From Corynebacterium aquatimens (lineage in GTDB: Bacteria > Actinomycetota > Actinomycetes > Mycobacteriales > Mycobacteriaceae): 64,000 nt of DNA. The DNA is taken from positions 1,302,001 to 1,366,000 of the forward strand of contig NZ_CP046980.1 of the NCBI RefSeq assembly GCF_030408395.1, given 5' to 3'. The position numbers and the translations under genes were made by a program. A model generated the notes under the pieces. It saw only the letters and a program-made list of their open reading frames with translations. It did not search any database and was not told where the DNA came from. Within the stretch, counting starts at the first letter, position 1; each line of letters opens with the position of its first letter. This document shows, one piece after another, positions 17,793 to 31,771 of the stretch.

Positions 17793-18962
17793 TTACTCAA
17801 GTGGGCCGTCGGGCAGCTTGCCGTAGCGCGCAATGACACCCTCGATGAGCTTTTCTAGGCGGTCAAAGTTCGGCGGATCAACGGAATTCACCAAGTTCGG
17901 CGGCGCGGATAGTCCCCGCTTTTCCATTACTTCATCCAGGTAGTTTCCACTCGTCGTCCTAAAACCATGGCGTGCGGCGAGTTTTTGGAGTTCTTCGTCT
18001 TCTTCCAGCAGCTTGCCAAAGTTCTTTCCCTCGTCAGAGATTCCAACAAGACCGTGCTTTGCCAACACCGTGGGGTCGAGCTGAACGAGCACCATGTCGT
18101 CCTTGATGCGGGATTTGTCTTTCAGCTGCTCCCCGAAGAACTGGGCCTCATACACCATGACCATCGGTGCAGAGCCCATGCCTTGGCTCAAGTAATCAGC
18201 GAACGGTCCAGCCGAAGAGGACTCGGTGTAACCCTGTCCAGTGAAGAACGGGGTGATCTGATCGGTCAACCACGCGACGTCATCTGCTTTTTCAGGCTCA
18301 CGCTGTTGGAACTGCCACGCCAGAATCGACAAGTACATCGCGGCGGAATTCGAGCTCTTGATGTTCGTGGTGGAAATCTGCACTTTGCGTGGCGACGGGA
18401 ATTCGGACCCAAGGTCGCGCCATCGTTTATTCGACCTGGCTAGGTCGATGTACTTATCCACGTTGAGTATGTAACCGCCATTGGCTTGTTCAACGACTCC
18501 TTCGCGCTGCAGGATCTCAACGATCGGCTGGAAGGTTGCCACAGCCATGGGGCTGAAGAACGGGTAGTTGACCGAACTCCCGGACAGGTTATCCCGGATC
18601 TTTTGCGCGGCCGGAGCAGACGACGGCAAGGCGAAGTCTTTGTTTTTCAGATCGGCATCATCAGCGATCTCACGCGAGCCTGCGGTGGTGAATTCGACCG
18701 TGTATCCGAGTTTGGATAAACGCTTCACCACGTCTGGGTCTTCAAAGAAATCGCGCTTCTCAGACCCGATGACGCCCTTAACTACCGTCTCGCCGCTACC
18801 TGAGCGACTAAGTATGTCTTCGCCATCACCGGGCAGAATGCTTCTTCCGAACACGGCCCAAAGCGCCACCACTAACAAGATGACGCCGACGATGATGGAA
18901 AGCCCTCTTCCTTTCCTTCCACTCTTCGTGTTGGTACTGCTCTGCGGGGCCTGGTAGCTCAT
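17793..18962 (-). CDS. Membrane-anchored solute-binding-like protein
   Basis: 389 residues. A Ser/Gly/Lys-rich head is followed by one transmembrane helix (about residues 20-42, LSIIVGVILLVVALWAVFG), then a large extracellular domain. That domain opens with SGETVVKGVIGSEKRDFFEDPDVVKRLSKLGYTVEFTTAGSREIAD, which looks like a solute-binding fold. It lies 9 bases downstream of argH and 34 bases upstream of the VWA lipoprotein gene, so it may be read through from the arginine operon as well as from its own promoter. The pairing of two solute-binding-like proteins without a transporter is the odd point. Confidence 0.78.
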   Translation of the reverse strand: MSYQAPQSSTNTKSGRKGRGLSIIVGVILLVVALWAVFGRSILPGDGEDILSRSGSGETVVKGVIGSEKRDFFEDPDVVKRLSKLGYTVEFTTAGSREIADDADLKNKDFALPSSAPAAQKIRDNLSGSSVNYPFFSPMAVATFQPIVEILQREGVVEQANGGYILNVDKYIDLARSNKRWRDLGSEFPSPRKVQISTTNIKSSNSAAMYLSILAWQFQQREPEKADDVAWLTDQITPFFTGQGYTESSSAGPFADYLSQGMGSAPMVMVYEAQFFGEQLKDKSRIKDDMVLVQLDPTVLAKHGLVGISDEGKNFGKLLEEDEELQKLAARHGFRTTSGNYLDEVMEKRGLSAPPNLVNSVDPPNFDRLEKLIEGVIARYGKLPDGPLE

Positions 18963-18971
18963 GCAGCCAGT

Positions 18972-20420
<1,449 letters not shown>

Positions 20421-20448
20421 TTATTTTCCGTCGACCTCACTTCGTGAA

Positions 20449-20492
20449 GTTGGCTTTAGGCCAGCTTCACGTTGGCTTTAGTCCAGCGTCAC
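20449..20492. repeat. 22-bp tandem duplication covering the argG stop codon
   Basis: Two adjacent 22-base units (20449-20470 and 20471-20492) share GTTGGCTTTAG followed by kCCAGCkTCAC, with two mismatches. On the coding strand one unit carries the last four argG codons and its TAA; the other repeats the same layout (Val-Lys-Leu-Ala-stop) just downstream. It looks like a slippage duplication of the 3' end of argG. Confidence 0.8.
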
Positions 20493-21689
20493 GCCCGCTT
20501 CGCGATCGCGCTTGTTTGCAATCTCGCTGGACAGGCCGTGGAGTTTGACAAAGCCCTTGGCGTGGGACTGGTCGAAGGTGTCGCCGGTGTCGTACGTTGC
20601 CAGGTTGAAGTCGTACAGCGAGTGGTCGGAGCGGCGGCCGTTGACGGTCGCGGTGCCGGCGTGGAGAACCATGCGGATGTCACCGGTGACGTGCTCCTGG
20701 GTGGACTCGATGAAGGCATCAAGGGAGCGCTTGAGCGGAGCAAACCACAGACCGTCGTAGACTTCCTCGCTCCACCGGGCGTCGATAAGCCTCTTGTAGC
20801 GCGCGAGCTCGCGCTCGATCGTGACGTCCTCGAGTGCCTCGTGGGCGGTGATCAAAGCGATAGCGCCCGGGGCCTCGTAGACCTCGCGGGACTTGATGCC
20901 CACCAGGCGGTCTTCCACCATGTCCAAACGGCCGATGCCCTGGGCACCAGCGCGGCGGTTCATTTCCTCGATGGCTTCGAGCACGGTGACCTTGCGGCCG
21001 TCGATTGCGGTAGGCACACCGGATTCGAAGGAAATGATGACCTCATCGGGAGCATTACCAATCGACGGCTCGTCGGTGTATGCGTACAGGTCCTTTGTGG
21101 GCGGGTTCCACAGGTCCTCCAAGAAACCGGTTTCCACCGCGCGGCCCCAGACGTTCTGGTCAATGGAGAACGGAGAGGACTTCGACTGCTCAATCGGCAG
21201 GTCCTTGCCCTCCGCGTAGGCGATAGCCTTGTCGCGCGTCCACGCGTAGTCGCGGGCCGGGGCGATGATCTTCAGGTTCGGGTCCTGGTTGACAAAGCCA
21301 ACTTCAAAACGAACCTGGTCGTTGCCCTTACCAGTGCATCCGTGGGCGACGTGCGTGCCGCCGAATTCCTTGGCTGCCTCAACGAGGTGCTTGACAATGA
21401 GGGGACGGGAAATCGCAGACACCAGCGGGTACTGCTTCATGTACATGCCGTTGGCTTTGATGGTGGGCAGGCAGTACTCGTTAGCAAATTCATCGCGGGC
21501 ATCAACGACGATGGACTCGACAGCGCCACACTCCAGCGCGCGTTTGCGAACGGACTCCATGTCTTCGCCGCCCTGGCCGAGGTCCAGAGAAACAGCAACG
21601 ACTTCGCCTTCAGTCATTTCGGCGAGGTACGGAATGGCGACAGACGTGTCTAGGCCGCCCGAGTATGCGAGAACAACGCGATTAGTCAT
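20478..21689 (-). CDS. argG: Argininosuccinate synthase
   Basis: Joins citrulline and aspartate using ATP. The N-terminal PP-loop [18 protein letters not shown] and the signature [13 protein letters not shown] are intact. 403 residues, normal. It follows argR by 11 bases and precedes argH. The C-terminal codons are covered by a 22-base tandem duplication that does not change the reading frame. Confidence 0.97.
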   Translation of the reverse strand: MTNRVVLAYSGGLDTSVAIPYLAEMTEGEVVAVSLDLGQGGEDMESVRKRALECGAVESIVVDARDEFANEYCLPTIKANGMYMKQYPLVSAISRPLIVKHLVEAAKEFGGTHVAHGCTGKGNDQVRFEVGFVNQDPNLKIIAPARDYAWTRDKAIAYAEGKDLPIEQSKSSPFSIDQNVWGRAVETGFLEDLWNPPTKDLYAYTDEPSIGNAPDEVIISFESGVPTAIDGRKVTVLEAIEEMNRRAGAQGIGRLDMVEDRLVGIKSREVYEAPGAIALITAHEALEDVTIERELARYKRLIDARWSEEVYDGLWFAPLKRSLDAFIESTQEHVTGDIRMVLHAGTATVNGRRSDHSLYDFNLATYDTGDTFDQSHAKGFVKLHGLSSEIANKRDREAGVTLD

Positions 21690-21700
21690 GATGTGGAAAT

Positions 21701-23211
<1,511 letters not shown>

Positions 23212-24477
23212 TTATTCAGTCTCCTTCGCACTGGTGCCCTGGATCGCGTCCGCCAAAGCTCTAGCGAACCCTTCCACTCCACGCTTAAGTTCCTCATCAG
23301 TGATCGTCAGCGGCGGCGTGAGGCGCACTACTTCATCAGACGGCGCGTTGAGGATCACCCCATGTTCGTACCCCAGCTCCACGCATTTCTTAGCGACGGG
23401 CTGGTCCAGCACGACACCTACCATGAGCCCGGATCCACGTACATGGTCAACACCGTCAATCTTTTCCAGCGTCGCGGATAATTCCTCACCGCGGCGGGCG
23501 ACGGTACGGCAGAATCCATCGTCGATAATGCTCAGCACAGCTGTTGCCGCCGCGCACGCGATGGGATTGCCGCCGAACGTGGTTCCGTGCGACCCCGGGG
23601 TGAACAGCTTCGCGGCCTCCCCGCGAGCGATGACCGCACCGATCGGCAGACCGCCGCCGAGGCCCTTCGCCATGGTGACCACGTCGGGCACGATAGGAGA
23701 AGATTCGCTCGACCCGTTTTCATCGGTCGTGGACCCCAGAATCGCCGGGTGCTGGTGCGCGAAGAAGGCGCCCGTGCGCCCCACGCCTGTCTGCACCTCA
23801 TCAACAATCATGAGGATCCCGTGCTCATCGCACAGCTCGCGGACCTTCCGCAGAAAACCCTCGGGGGCTGGGATGACGCCCGTTTCGCCTTGGATCGGTT
23901 CAAGGAAAATCGCGGCTACTGATTCCGGGCCGCCCTCACCGAGCTGAAGAAGTTCCGTGAGGTGATCGATGTCGCCGTAGCGGTAGAACTGCACGCCCGG
24001 AATGAGTGGTTCAAACGGCGCGCGTTTGGACGGCTGACCGGTGATTGAGAGCGCACCCATTGTCCGGCCATGAAAGCCATTCTCCGCGGCGAGAATCCGC
24101 GGCCGTCCCGTCAAGCGCGCGATCTTCACCGCCGCCTCATTGGCCTCACCGCCAGAGTTGCAGAAGTACACCCGCGCGCTGTCATCACCGAAACGTTTGA
24201 TCAGCTCAGCTCCCACCTCAAGGCAGGGGTCGGAAGCAAACAAGTTGGAAACGTGACCAAGCGTTGCTGCCTGCTGCGCAACAGCATCCACCAGTGCCGG
24301 GTGGGCATGGCCCAGTGAGTTCACCGCGATACCAGCGAGCAGATCAATGTAGTCCTTGCCCTGCTCATCAGTCACGGCCGCCCCGTGTCCGCTCACCAGC
24401 TTCAGCGGCGGCTCAGGATAGGTCTGCAACAGCACCTCGTGGGTGGACGCCCCGGATGCGGAAACGTCATTGCTCAC
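23212..24477 (-). CDS. argD: Acetylornithine aminotransferase
   Basis: PLP-dependent class III aminotransferase that converts N-acetylglutamate semialdehyde to acetylornithine. [20 protein letters not shown] and [21 protein letters not shown] precede the PLP lysine in [18 protein letters not shown]. 421 residues, somewhat longer than usual because of a Ser/Glu insertion before that lysine ([16 protein letters not shown]). The ATG overlaps the argB stop (ATGA). Confidence 0.96.
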   Translation of the reverse strand: MSNDVSASGASTHEVLLQTYPEPPLKLVSGHGAAVTDEQGKDYIDLLAGIAVNSLGHAHPALVDAVAQQAATLGHVSNLFASDPCLEVGAELIKRFGDDSARVYFCNSGGEANEAAVKIARLTGRPRILAAENGFHGRTMGALSITGQPSKRAPFEPLIPGVQFYRYGDIDHLTELLQLGEGGPESVAAIFLEPIQGETGVIPAPEGFLRKVRELCDEHGILMIVDEVQTGVGRTGAFFAHQHPAILGSTTDENGSSESSPIVPDVVTMAKGLGGGLPIGAVIARGEAAKLFTPGSHGTTFGGNPIACAAATAVLSIIDDGFCRTVARRGEELSATLEKIDGVDHVRGSGLMVGVVLDQPVAKKCVELGYEHGVILNAPSDEVVRLTPPLTITDEELKRGVEGFARALADAIQGTSAKETE

Positions 24478-25412
24478 TGAAGATCATCCTTTCTAAACAC
24501 CGTTCCGTCCGGGTAGTGCGCCCGCTCATAATCATCCGGCAGCACCATCGTGCCAATGCCACCCATGGTAAACAGCTCCAACAGGACGGAGTGTGGAATC
24601 CGGCCGTCGATAACGTGCGCCGCCTTGACTCCCCCACGCACCGCCGTCATGCAGGCTTCCATCTTGGGGATCATGCCTGAATCCAGATCCGGCAAGATCT
24701 CATTCAATTCCTCGATCTCAATCTTGGACACCAGCGAATCCTTGTTCGGCCAGTCCGTGTAGAGCCCCTCGACGTTGGTCAGGACCACGAGGCGCTCCGC
24801 ACCAATCGCTGCGGCCAGGGCGCCCGCTGCGGAATCAGCGTTGATGTTGTAGACGTCTCCATCAAGCCCAGGCGCAATACTTGAGACAACCGGGATCCGC
24901 CCCGCGTCGATAATGTCCATCACGGCTGAAGGATCAACATCGACGATTGTGCCCACTAGGCCAATGTCTTGCAGCTCACCTTCAACGTCCACGTAGCGCT
25001 TCTCCGCGGTGAATAGACCAGCGTCTTCACCTGACGTGCCCACTGCGTACGGGCCGTGGGAGTTAATCCGGCCAAGCAGATCACGGCCGACCTGGCCGAA
25101 GAGCACCATCCGCACGACTTCGAGGATCTCCGGGGTGGTTTTGCGGAAGCCGCCAACGAAGTCTCCCCCGTCAAGCCCCAACCGCTTCAGCATCGCCGAG
25201 ATCTGCGGGCCGCCGCCGTGAACGACAACAGGCTTGGCGCCAACGGTGCGTAAGAACACCATGTCGGCTGCAAATGCGGACTTCAAGTCCTCATCGATCA
25301 TGGCGTTGCCGCCGTATTTGACCACGACGATCTTGTCGCGGAAATGCTGCAACCACGGCAAAGCCTCTGCTAGGACGTGGGCGCGTTGTTCATTAGTCAG
25401 GTGTGAATGCAT
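24474..25412 (-). CDS. argB: Acetylglutamate kinase
   Basis: Phosphorylates N-acetylglutamate and is the usual target of arginine feedback. Motifs [27 protein letters not shown] and [30 protein letters not shown] are intact. I chose ATG 25412 (312 residues), because the N-terminus then aligns with corynebacterial ArgB; an in-frame TTG at 25439 would add nine residues. The N-terminal helix that characterises arginine-inhibited hexameric enzymes ([20 protein letters not shown]) is present. Confidence 0.95.
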   Translation of the reverse strand: MHSHLTNEQRAHVLAEALPWLQHFRDKIVVVKYGGNAMIDEDLKSAFAADMVFLRTVGAKPVVVHGGGPQISAMLKRLGLDGGDFVGGFRKTTPEILEVVRMVLFGQVGRDLLGRINSHGPYAVGTSGEDAGLFTAEKRYVDVEGELQDIGLVGTIVDVDPSAVMDIIDAGRIPVVSSIAPGLDGDVYNINADSAAGALAAAIGAERLVVLTNVEGLYTDWPNKDSLVSKIEIEELNEILPDLDSGMIPKMEACMTAVRGGVKAAHVIDGRIPHSVLLELFTMGGIGTMVLPDDYERAHYPDGTVFRKDDLQ

Positions 25413-25447
25413 GTGTTCTCTAATCGTTTCGTGTGCCAACTCATGGC

Positions 25448-26608
25448 TTATGTGGAGTACGCCGAGTTAATCTCCACGTAGGCGTGAGACAGGTCCGTGG
25501 TGCGAACCGTCGCGCGTCCCTGCCCACCGGTTCCAAGGTCCACGCGAACGTCTACGTCAATCCCCGACAGATCCACCTCACGCGCACCCGGCGCACCGGT
25601 GGAAGCGAGACACACAGCTTGGCCGTTGAAGTAGACCGAAATGTTGTCAGGGTCCATATCTGCCTCCGCCATACCCACGGCGGCGAGCACCCGGCCCCAG
25701 TTCGGATCAGAACCGAACATTGCACACTTTACAAGGCTGTCGCGGCCGATCGTCCGCGCCGCATTTAGGGCTTGCTCATCAGTCGACGTGCCTTCGACAC
25801 TGATGCTCACGCGCTTAGTCACGCCTTCCGCATCAGCCTGCAGTTGGGACATCAGGTCCAAGCAGACCTCATAGAGGACGGCGGCAAATTCATCTTCGTT
25901 AGGCTCCACGCCGGACGCGCCGGACGCCATCACGATCACCGTGTCGTTGGTGGATGTGGCACCGTCAATGTCGAGAGTATTGAAGGTGGTTGCGGCGGCA
26001 CTGCGCAATGCTGCATCCAGTACCGACGCCGGGACGATCGCATCAGTAGTGATCAACACCAGCATCGTGGCAAGTGACGGCGCCATCATGCCCACGCCCT
26101 TGGCCATCCCGCCGACAGACCAGCCGCTGCCCATGACGTGTGCTTCTTTCGGGACCGTATCCGTGGTCATAATCGCCCGGGCAGCAGCCGACCCGTGATC
26201 ACCCAACTGACCGGCAACGTCAGTGATTCCTGCACGGACCTTGTCCATGGGCATGAGTTCCCCGATCAGTCCCGTGGAGCACACAGCAACGGAATCGGCA
26301 CTGAGCCCCAGCGCCTCCGCCGCGCGCGCCTGCATCTCTACAGCGTCAGCATCGCCCTGCGCTCCGTTGCACGCATTAGCGTTACCAGCGTTGAACAGGA
26401 CGGCCCGCAAACGCGAATCACCAACCGCAGCGCGGGTTACCTTCACCGGCGCCGCGACAACGCGGTTGCGCGTGAACACCGCTGCCGCATCATCACGCGG
26501 CCCGTTGTTAACAACGAGCGCCATGTCGGGGTTGCCCGATGGCTTAATTCCCGCTGTGACAGCCGCAGCGCTAAATCCTTCTGGCGCGGTTACACCAGTT
26601 GTAGCCAT
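25448..26608 (-). CDS. argJ: Bifunctional ornithine acetyltransferase/N-acetylglutamate synthase
   Basis: Recycles the acetyl group from acetylornithine to glutamate; whether it also uses acetyl-CoA cannot be read from the sequence. The self-cleavage site is in [18 protein letters not shown], between Ala and Thr, so the 386-residue precursor should give alpha and beta chains. It stands between argC and argB. No separate argA or argE is seen in the window, consistent with the cyclic pathway. Confidence 0.96.
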   Translation of the reverse strand: MATTGVTAPEGFSAAAVTAGIKPSGNPDMALVVNNGPRDDAAAVFTRNRVVAAPVKVTRAAVGDSRLRAVLFNAGNANACNGAQGDADAVEMQARAAEALGLSADSVAVCSTGLIGELMPMDKVRAGITDVAGQLGDHGSAAARAIMTTDTVPKEAHVMGSGWSVGGMAKGVGMMAPSLATMLVLITTDAIVPASVLDAALRSAAATTFNTLDIDGATSTNDTVIVMASGASGVEPNEDEFAAVLYEVCLDLMSQLQADAEGVTKRVSISVEGTSTDEQALNAARTIGRDSLVKCAMFGSDPNWGRVLAAVGMAEADMDPDNISVYFNGQAVCLASTGAPGAREVDLSGIDVDVRVDLGTGGQGRATVRTTDLSHAYVEINSAYST

Positions 26609-26625
26609 TAACGTACCTTTCCCTG

Positions 26626-27669
26626 CTACGGAGCCACAGCTGCCTGGGGCAGCCCTTCGGTCTCATCAAAACCCATTGCGATATTCATGCACTGAACAGC
26701 CGCACCACCAGTGCCCTTGGTCAGGTTGTCAATGGCGGACGTGATCAGCACTTTGCCCGCTCGTTGATCAACCTCCACTTGGATGTGGCACATGTTCGAA
26801 CCCACAACGTTCTGAGTCTGCGGCTGGCTGCCAAGCGGAAGCAGGTGGAGGAATGGCTCGTCTGCACAGAAGCGCTCGTAGACCTCGCGCACATACGATT
26901 CCGTCACGCCGTCGACCACCGCAGCGGTAACGGTGGTGAGAATTCCGCGCGGCAGCGGCGCGAGAATCGGCGTGAAACTCAAATTCACCCTCGTGCCGGT
27001 TACGCTGGCAATATTCTGGATCATCTCCGGAATATGGCGGTGCTTACCAGCGGTGTTGTAGGCCTTGAGCGAGCCCATGGTCTCCGATCCGAGCATCCCC
27101 ACGGAGGCTTTCTTTCCCGCGCCGGATACCCCCGTCACGGACACGACGTTCAAATCAGGTTCAACCAAATTCTCGATCAGCGCCGGTAGCGCCGCCAATG
27201 TGGCACCAGTGGGGAAACACCCGGGCACAGCGATCCGCGTGGACCCCGCCAGTTGTTCCCGCCGACCGGGTATCTCCGGAATCCCGTACGGCCATGACCC
27301 CGCGTGATCCGACCCGTAGTAGTCCTCCCAATCACTCTTGGATTCCAGTCGGAAATCCGCAGCGCAATCCAGTACCACAACGTCGTCCGGCAAAGCAGCC
27401 CCAATTGCACCGGAAAAACCATGCGGAAGTCCCAGGAACACCACATCGTGCCCGCTGAGAACCTCCACGGTGGTCGGCTCGATGACACGATCCGCCAACT
27501 GCGGCAAGTGCGGCATCAGCTCAGCGACCGGCTGACCTGCATTGGAGTTTCCAGTCAGCGCGCCGATAGTGAGTTCGCCTGAAAGGTACCGCGGGTGGCC
27601 CAACAGCAACCGGAGAATCTCCCCACCCGCGTAACCGGTGGCGCCAGCTACCGCAACAGATAAAGACAT
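26626..27669 (-). CDS. argC: N-acetyl-gamma-glutamyl-phosphate reductase
   Basis: NADPH-dependent reductase, first gene of the arginine cluster. The N-terminal Rossmann motif is [20 protein letters not shown], and the catalytic cysteine is in [20 protein letters not shown]. 347 residues. The 110 bases upstream hold the likely operon promoter and ArgR operator. Confidence 0.96.
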   Translation of the reverse strand: MSLSVAVAGATGYAGGEILRLLLGHPRYLSGELTIGALTGNSNAGQPVAELMPHLPQLADRVIEPTTVEVLSGHDVVFLGLPHGFSGAIGAALPDDVVVLDCAADFRLESKSDWEDYYGSDHAGSWPYGIPEIPGRREQLAGSTRIAVPGCFPTGATLAALPALIENLVEPDLNVVSVTGVSGAGKKASVGMLGSETMGSLKAYNTAGKHRHIPEMIQNIASVTGTRVNLSFTPILAPLPRGILTTVTAAVVDGVTESYVREVYERFCADEPFLHLLPLGSQPQTQNVVGSNMCHIQVEVDQRAGKVLITSAIDNLTKGTGGAAVQCMNIAMGFDETEGLPQAAVAP

Positions 27670-27682
27670 GCACCTAGCCTAA

Positions 27683-27713
27683 CTGATTATGCATTAAAGC
27701 GAAAATTATTCAG
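27683..27713 (-). promoter_or_regulatory. Putative ArgR operator upstream of argC
   Basis: An AT-rich, partly dyad-symmetric stretch in an otherwise GC-rich region, 14-44 bases before the argC ATG. It begins CTGATTATGCAT and ends AAAATTATTCAG on the plus strand, with matching CTGA/TCAG ends. ARG boxes are AT-rich imperfect palindromes of about 18 bases containing TGAAT or TGCAT half sites, which fits. A TATAAA that may serve as the -10 element lies just upstream (about 27721-27726). No -35 element is convincing. Confidence 0.45.
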
Positions 27714-27728
27714 AACCTGTTTTATAGC

Positions 27729-27762
27729 GGCGGTCGCGGCGCACGGTACGCGGCGGACCGCC
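27729..27762. repeat. GC-rich inverted repeat between pheT and argC
   Basis: GGCGGTC (27729-27735) and GACCGCC (27756-27762) form a 7-bp stem with a 20-base GC-rich loop. It lies just after the pheT stop codon, but is not followed by a T-run in the direction of pheT transcription. It may be a weak transcription barrier. Confidence 0.4.
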
Positions 27763-27779
27763 CCTTAAAAAGACGCGGT

Positions 27780-30323
27780 CTACGCACGCATCTCAGCGCC
27801 GAAACGCTCCTTAGCAACCGACGCCGCCGCAAGGCGCGCCTCCGATGCTTCCTCATCAGTCAATGTGCGATCCGGTGCGCGGAACACCAGGCCAAACGCA
27901 AGCGACTTCTTGCCGTCGCCCAGCGCTTCAGATCGGTAGACGTCAAAGAGTTCAACGCTTTCAAGGAGCTCCCCAGCCCCCTCAGCAACAGCGCGGCGAA
28001 CCGCCTCCGCCGGTTGGTCTTCATCAACGACGAGCGCCAAGTCTTGGTGCAGGGACGGGAACGCGGACAGGACTGGCGCCGGGAAGCGCTCCTGCAGTGG
28101 CAACGCAGTCAGGTCAATTTCCATCGCGCACGTGCGTTCTGGCAGCCCCAGCTTTTCCAGGACCTGTGGGTGCAATTCGCCGGCGTAACCAACGACTTGC
28201 TTAGAAGTTTCATCTTCACCATCTGCAACCACCACCGATAGCTCGGCGCATCGGCCCGGGTGCCACGGCAGGTACTCAGCGTTAGCTACTTCAAGCTCGA
28301 TTCCACACGATGCTGCGACAATCTGAGCGGATTCAATCGCATCCTCCCATGAGTAGCCACGGCCCTCGCCCCATGGTCCAGCCAACACCTTGTTTCCAGA
28401 CGCAACGGTGGCCGCGTGCAGCTGCTGGCGCGGCAGTGACTCAAGCAGTTCAGTGAGAACCTCTTGGGTCGGGCGTTGGGCTACGGAAGGCATGGGCGAC
28501 TGATCGGCGGTTGTGAACGCCACCTGCGCCACGGAGTACAGCGCCACATCATTTCGACCGCGCGCGACGTTTCGGCCAACCGCCTCCAGCATGGAGGGCA
28601 GCAGCGTTGTAGCCAACACCCCGTAGTCCGCGTCCAGCGGGTTTTGAACCTTCACCACGGCACGTCGCGGATCAGAGTCTTCCAGACCCCAAACATCAAA
28701 AGCATCGTTCTTCATAAACGGCGTCGGGATGATCTCCACGTAGCCGGAATATGCAAGCGCGTGCGTTACGGCCCGGCGACGGCGTTGCACAGGCGACAGC
28801 CCACGACCGCCGCGCGGCGTAGGGAGCTCGAGCGGAATCTCGTCGAGGCCTTCAAGGCGAACGATCTCCTCAATCAGCTCAATCGGCTCATTCAGATCAG
28901 TCCGCCATGTCGGCGGCGTGACGGAAAAGACACCGGATTCTTCCCCGTCAGTCACGGCACAACCGACTTCTTCCAAACGGCGAACGATCGTCTCTGCGGA
29001 GTAGTCCACGCCAATGATTTCTGTAGGACGCGACTGGCGCAGGGAAATGGTCTCTCGCACCGGGGTATCCCCCACAAGGGTTCGCTCGACGGCAATTTCT
29101 CCCCCGGCGATCTGCTGAAGCAGCGCGCACGCGATGTCCAAGGATACTTCGACGATGGCCGGGTCAACACCACGCTCAAAGCGGCGGGAAGCCTCGGAAC
29201 TGAGCTTGTGGTGGCGTGCGGAACGCGCAACGGTCAGCGGATCCCACGTCGCCGCTTCGAAGTACACGTCGGTGGTGGAATCGGAAATTTCGGACGTGGT
29301 TCCACCCATGATCGCTGCAAGCGATTGGATACCGCTGTCATCAGAAATCACCACGTCGTTAGGCGTCAAAGTGCGCTTGACGTGATCAAGCGTTTCAAAT
29401 TGCTCTCCACCCGAAGCATTGTGAACGCGAAGGCCACCAGAAATTTTCTCTGCGTCGAAGGCATGCATCGGCTGACCGGTCAGAATCATGACGTAGTTGG
29501 TCACGTCAGTCGCGGCGTTGACGGAACGGATGCCGGACAGCATCAATTCACGCTGCATCCAATACGGCGATTCAACATTGGGATCAATGCCGGTGACCTT
29601 ACGCAGACCAAATCGCTGCGCCTTTGTTTCCGGTTCCAGCGTGATCGGAATAAGATCCCCGCTCGGCTGCGGAACCGCACTGACATCGATGCCAGCGATA
29701 GAAGGATCTGCTGCAAGGTCCGCGTATTTCACGTTGAATGCTGAGGCTACCTCGCGTGTCAGACCACGAGCGGACAGTGCGTAGCCGCGGTCAGGAGTGA
29801 TGTTCACGTCGAAGACAGTGTCTGCCAGCCCCAGGCCTTCGCGGGCGTCCTCACCGGGCTCGCCGAAACCGTCGGGAAGCGTGATGATGCCGCTCGTCTG
29901 CTTGTCCGCCAACCCCAGTTCCGCTGCTGAGCAAATCATGCCCTCGGAGACGTGGTCATAAGTTTCGCGCGCCGCGATCGCAAAACCACCAGGCAGCACA
30001 GCGCCGGGCAACGAGACGACAACGAGATCGCCTTCTTTAAAGTTGCGCGCACCGCAGACAATGCCCTGGGGCTCACCGGTGCCATTGGCCTGGCCGACGT
30101 CGACCTTGCAGTAGCGGATCGGCTTCTTAAAACCGGTGAGTTCCTCGATGTTCAGCACGCGGCCGTAGACCAGCGGGCCGGTGGTTTCCTCAATCGGCTC
30201 ATACCCCTCGGTCTCAAAACCAACGCGCACGAAGCCCGCGTCGAATTCTTCAGCCGTAACGTTCCATCCGTCGTTGCCCGCCGCCTGCAGAAGGCGAGTA
30301 ATCCATTCCTGGGAAATCAGCAT
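27780..30323 (-). CDS. pheT: Phenylalanyl-tRNA synthetase beta subunit
   Basis: Large subunit of the alpha2-beta2 PheRS. The N-terminal tRNA-binding (EMAP-like) domain spans about residues 40-150 (KVDVGQANGTGEPQGIVCGARNF). The B3/B4 editing region and B5 domain follow, and the C-terminal anticodon-binding ferredoxin-like domain begins near 750 (FPSLHQDLALVVDEDQPAEAVRRAV). 847 residues, the normal size. Separated from pheS by 43 bases, same operon. Confidence 0.97.
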   Translation of the reverse strand: MLISQEWITRLLQAAGNDGWNVTAEEFDAGFVRVGFETEGYEPIEETTGPLVYGRVLNIEELTGFKKPIRYCKVDVGQANGTGEPQGIVCGARNFKEGDLVVVSLPGAVLPGGFAIAARETYDHVSEGMICSAAELGLADKQTSGIITLPDGFGEPGEDAREGLGLADTVFDVNITPDRGYALSARGLTREVASAFNVKYADLAADPSIAGIDVSAVPQPSGDLIPITLEPETKAQRFGLRKVTGIDPNVESPYWMQRELMLSGIRSVNAATDVTNYVMILTGQPMHAFDAEKISGGLRVHNASGGEQFETLDHVKRTLTPNDVVISDDSGIQSLAAIMGGTTSEISDSTTDVYFEAATWDPLTVARSARHHKLSSEASRRFERGVDPAIVEVSLDIACALLQQIAGGEIAVERTLVGDTPVRETISLRQSRPTEIIGVDYSAETIVRRLEEVGCAVTDGEESGVFSVTPPTWRTDLNEPIELIEEIVRLEGLDEIPLELPTPRGGRGLSPVQRRRRAVTHALAYSGYVEIIPTPFMKNDAFDVWGLEDSDPRRAVVKVQNPLDADYGVLATTLLPSMLEAVGRNVARGRNDVALYSVAQVAFTTADQSPMPSVAQRPTQEVLTELLESLPRQQLHAATVASGNKVLAGPWGEGRGYSWEDAIESAQIVAASCGIELEVANAEYLPWHPGRCAELSVVVADGEDETSKQVVGYAGELHPQVLEKLGLPERTCAMEIDLTALPLQERFPAPVLSAFPSLHQDLALVVDEDQPAEAVRRAVAEGAGELLESVELFDVYRSEALGDGKKSLAFGLVFRAPDRTLTDEEASEARLAAASVAKERFGAEMRA

Positions 30324-30366
30324 TGTAAAATCCTTTGCCCTTGTCCTCTACCCTGTTGCCTTCTGC

Positions 30367-31458
<1,092 letters not shown>

Positions 31459-31591
31459 TCACAAGCATACCCGCGGGCATTCGACTGTCGCTTAGGAGGA
31501 TAAGTTGTGCCCCACATCTATACGGTGCGGACTCCGGGTGCACGCCGAATCTCGAGCTGTTTGCGGTCATGAGCGTGACAAATACCCGTTT

Positions 31592-31771
31592 TTAAACCGC
31601 CGTAGGACGGTTCAACATATACAGCACCACGTTGACCCCCTCGGCACGCAGGATCTTGGTCGATGTGGTCGAGTTTGGGGAGTACTCAACATGCTCCGCC
31701 ATATTTTCTATGTAACCAAGCATGGCTTCTGGCACGTGGTCGTGTCCGCTGATGAATCCAATTCCCTTCTT
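31592..31771 (-). pseudogene. Coding-like 59-codon remnant directly after the methyltransferase stop
   Basis: Starting right after the TAG of the methyltransferase gene and in the same frame, 59 sense codons follow before a TAA. They begin KKGIGFISGHDHVPEAMLGY and end GVNVVLYMLNRPTAV. Composition and codon use look like protein-coding DNA. No good start codon with a ribosome site exists (the first ATG would give 43 residues), so it is probably the 3' remnant of a lost or fused gene. I do not recognise the family. Confidence 0.45.

Noticed and set aside
20472..21653. Long plus-strand frame antisense to argG (393 codons)
   Set aside because: It is the mirror of a highly conserved argG gene in GC-rich DNA; its translation shows no domain, and argG explains the region fully.
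28464..29744. 426-codon plus-strand frame inside pheT
   Set aside because: Rich in Arg, His and Gly as expected from the reverse strand of a GC-rich gene; pheT is intact on the other strand.
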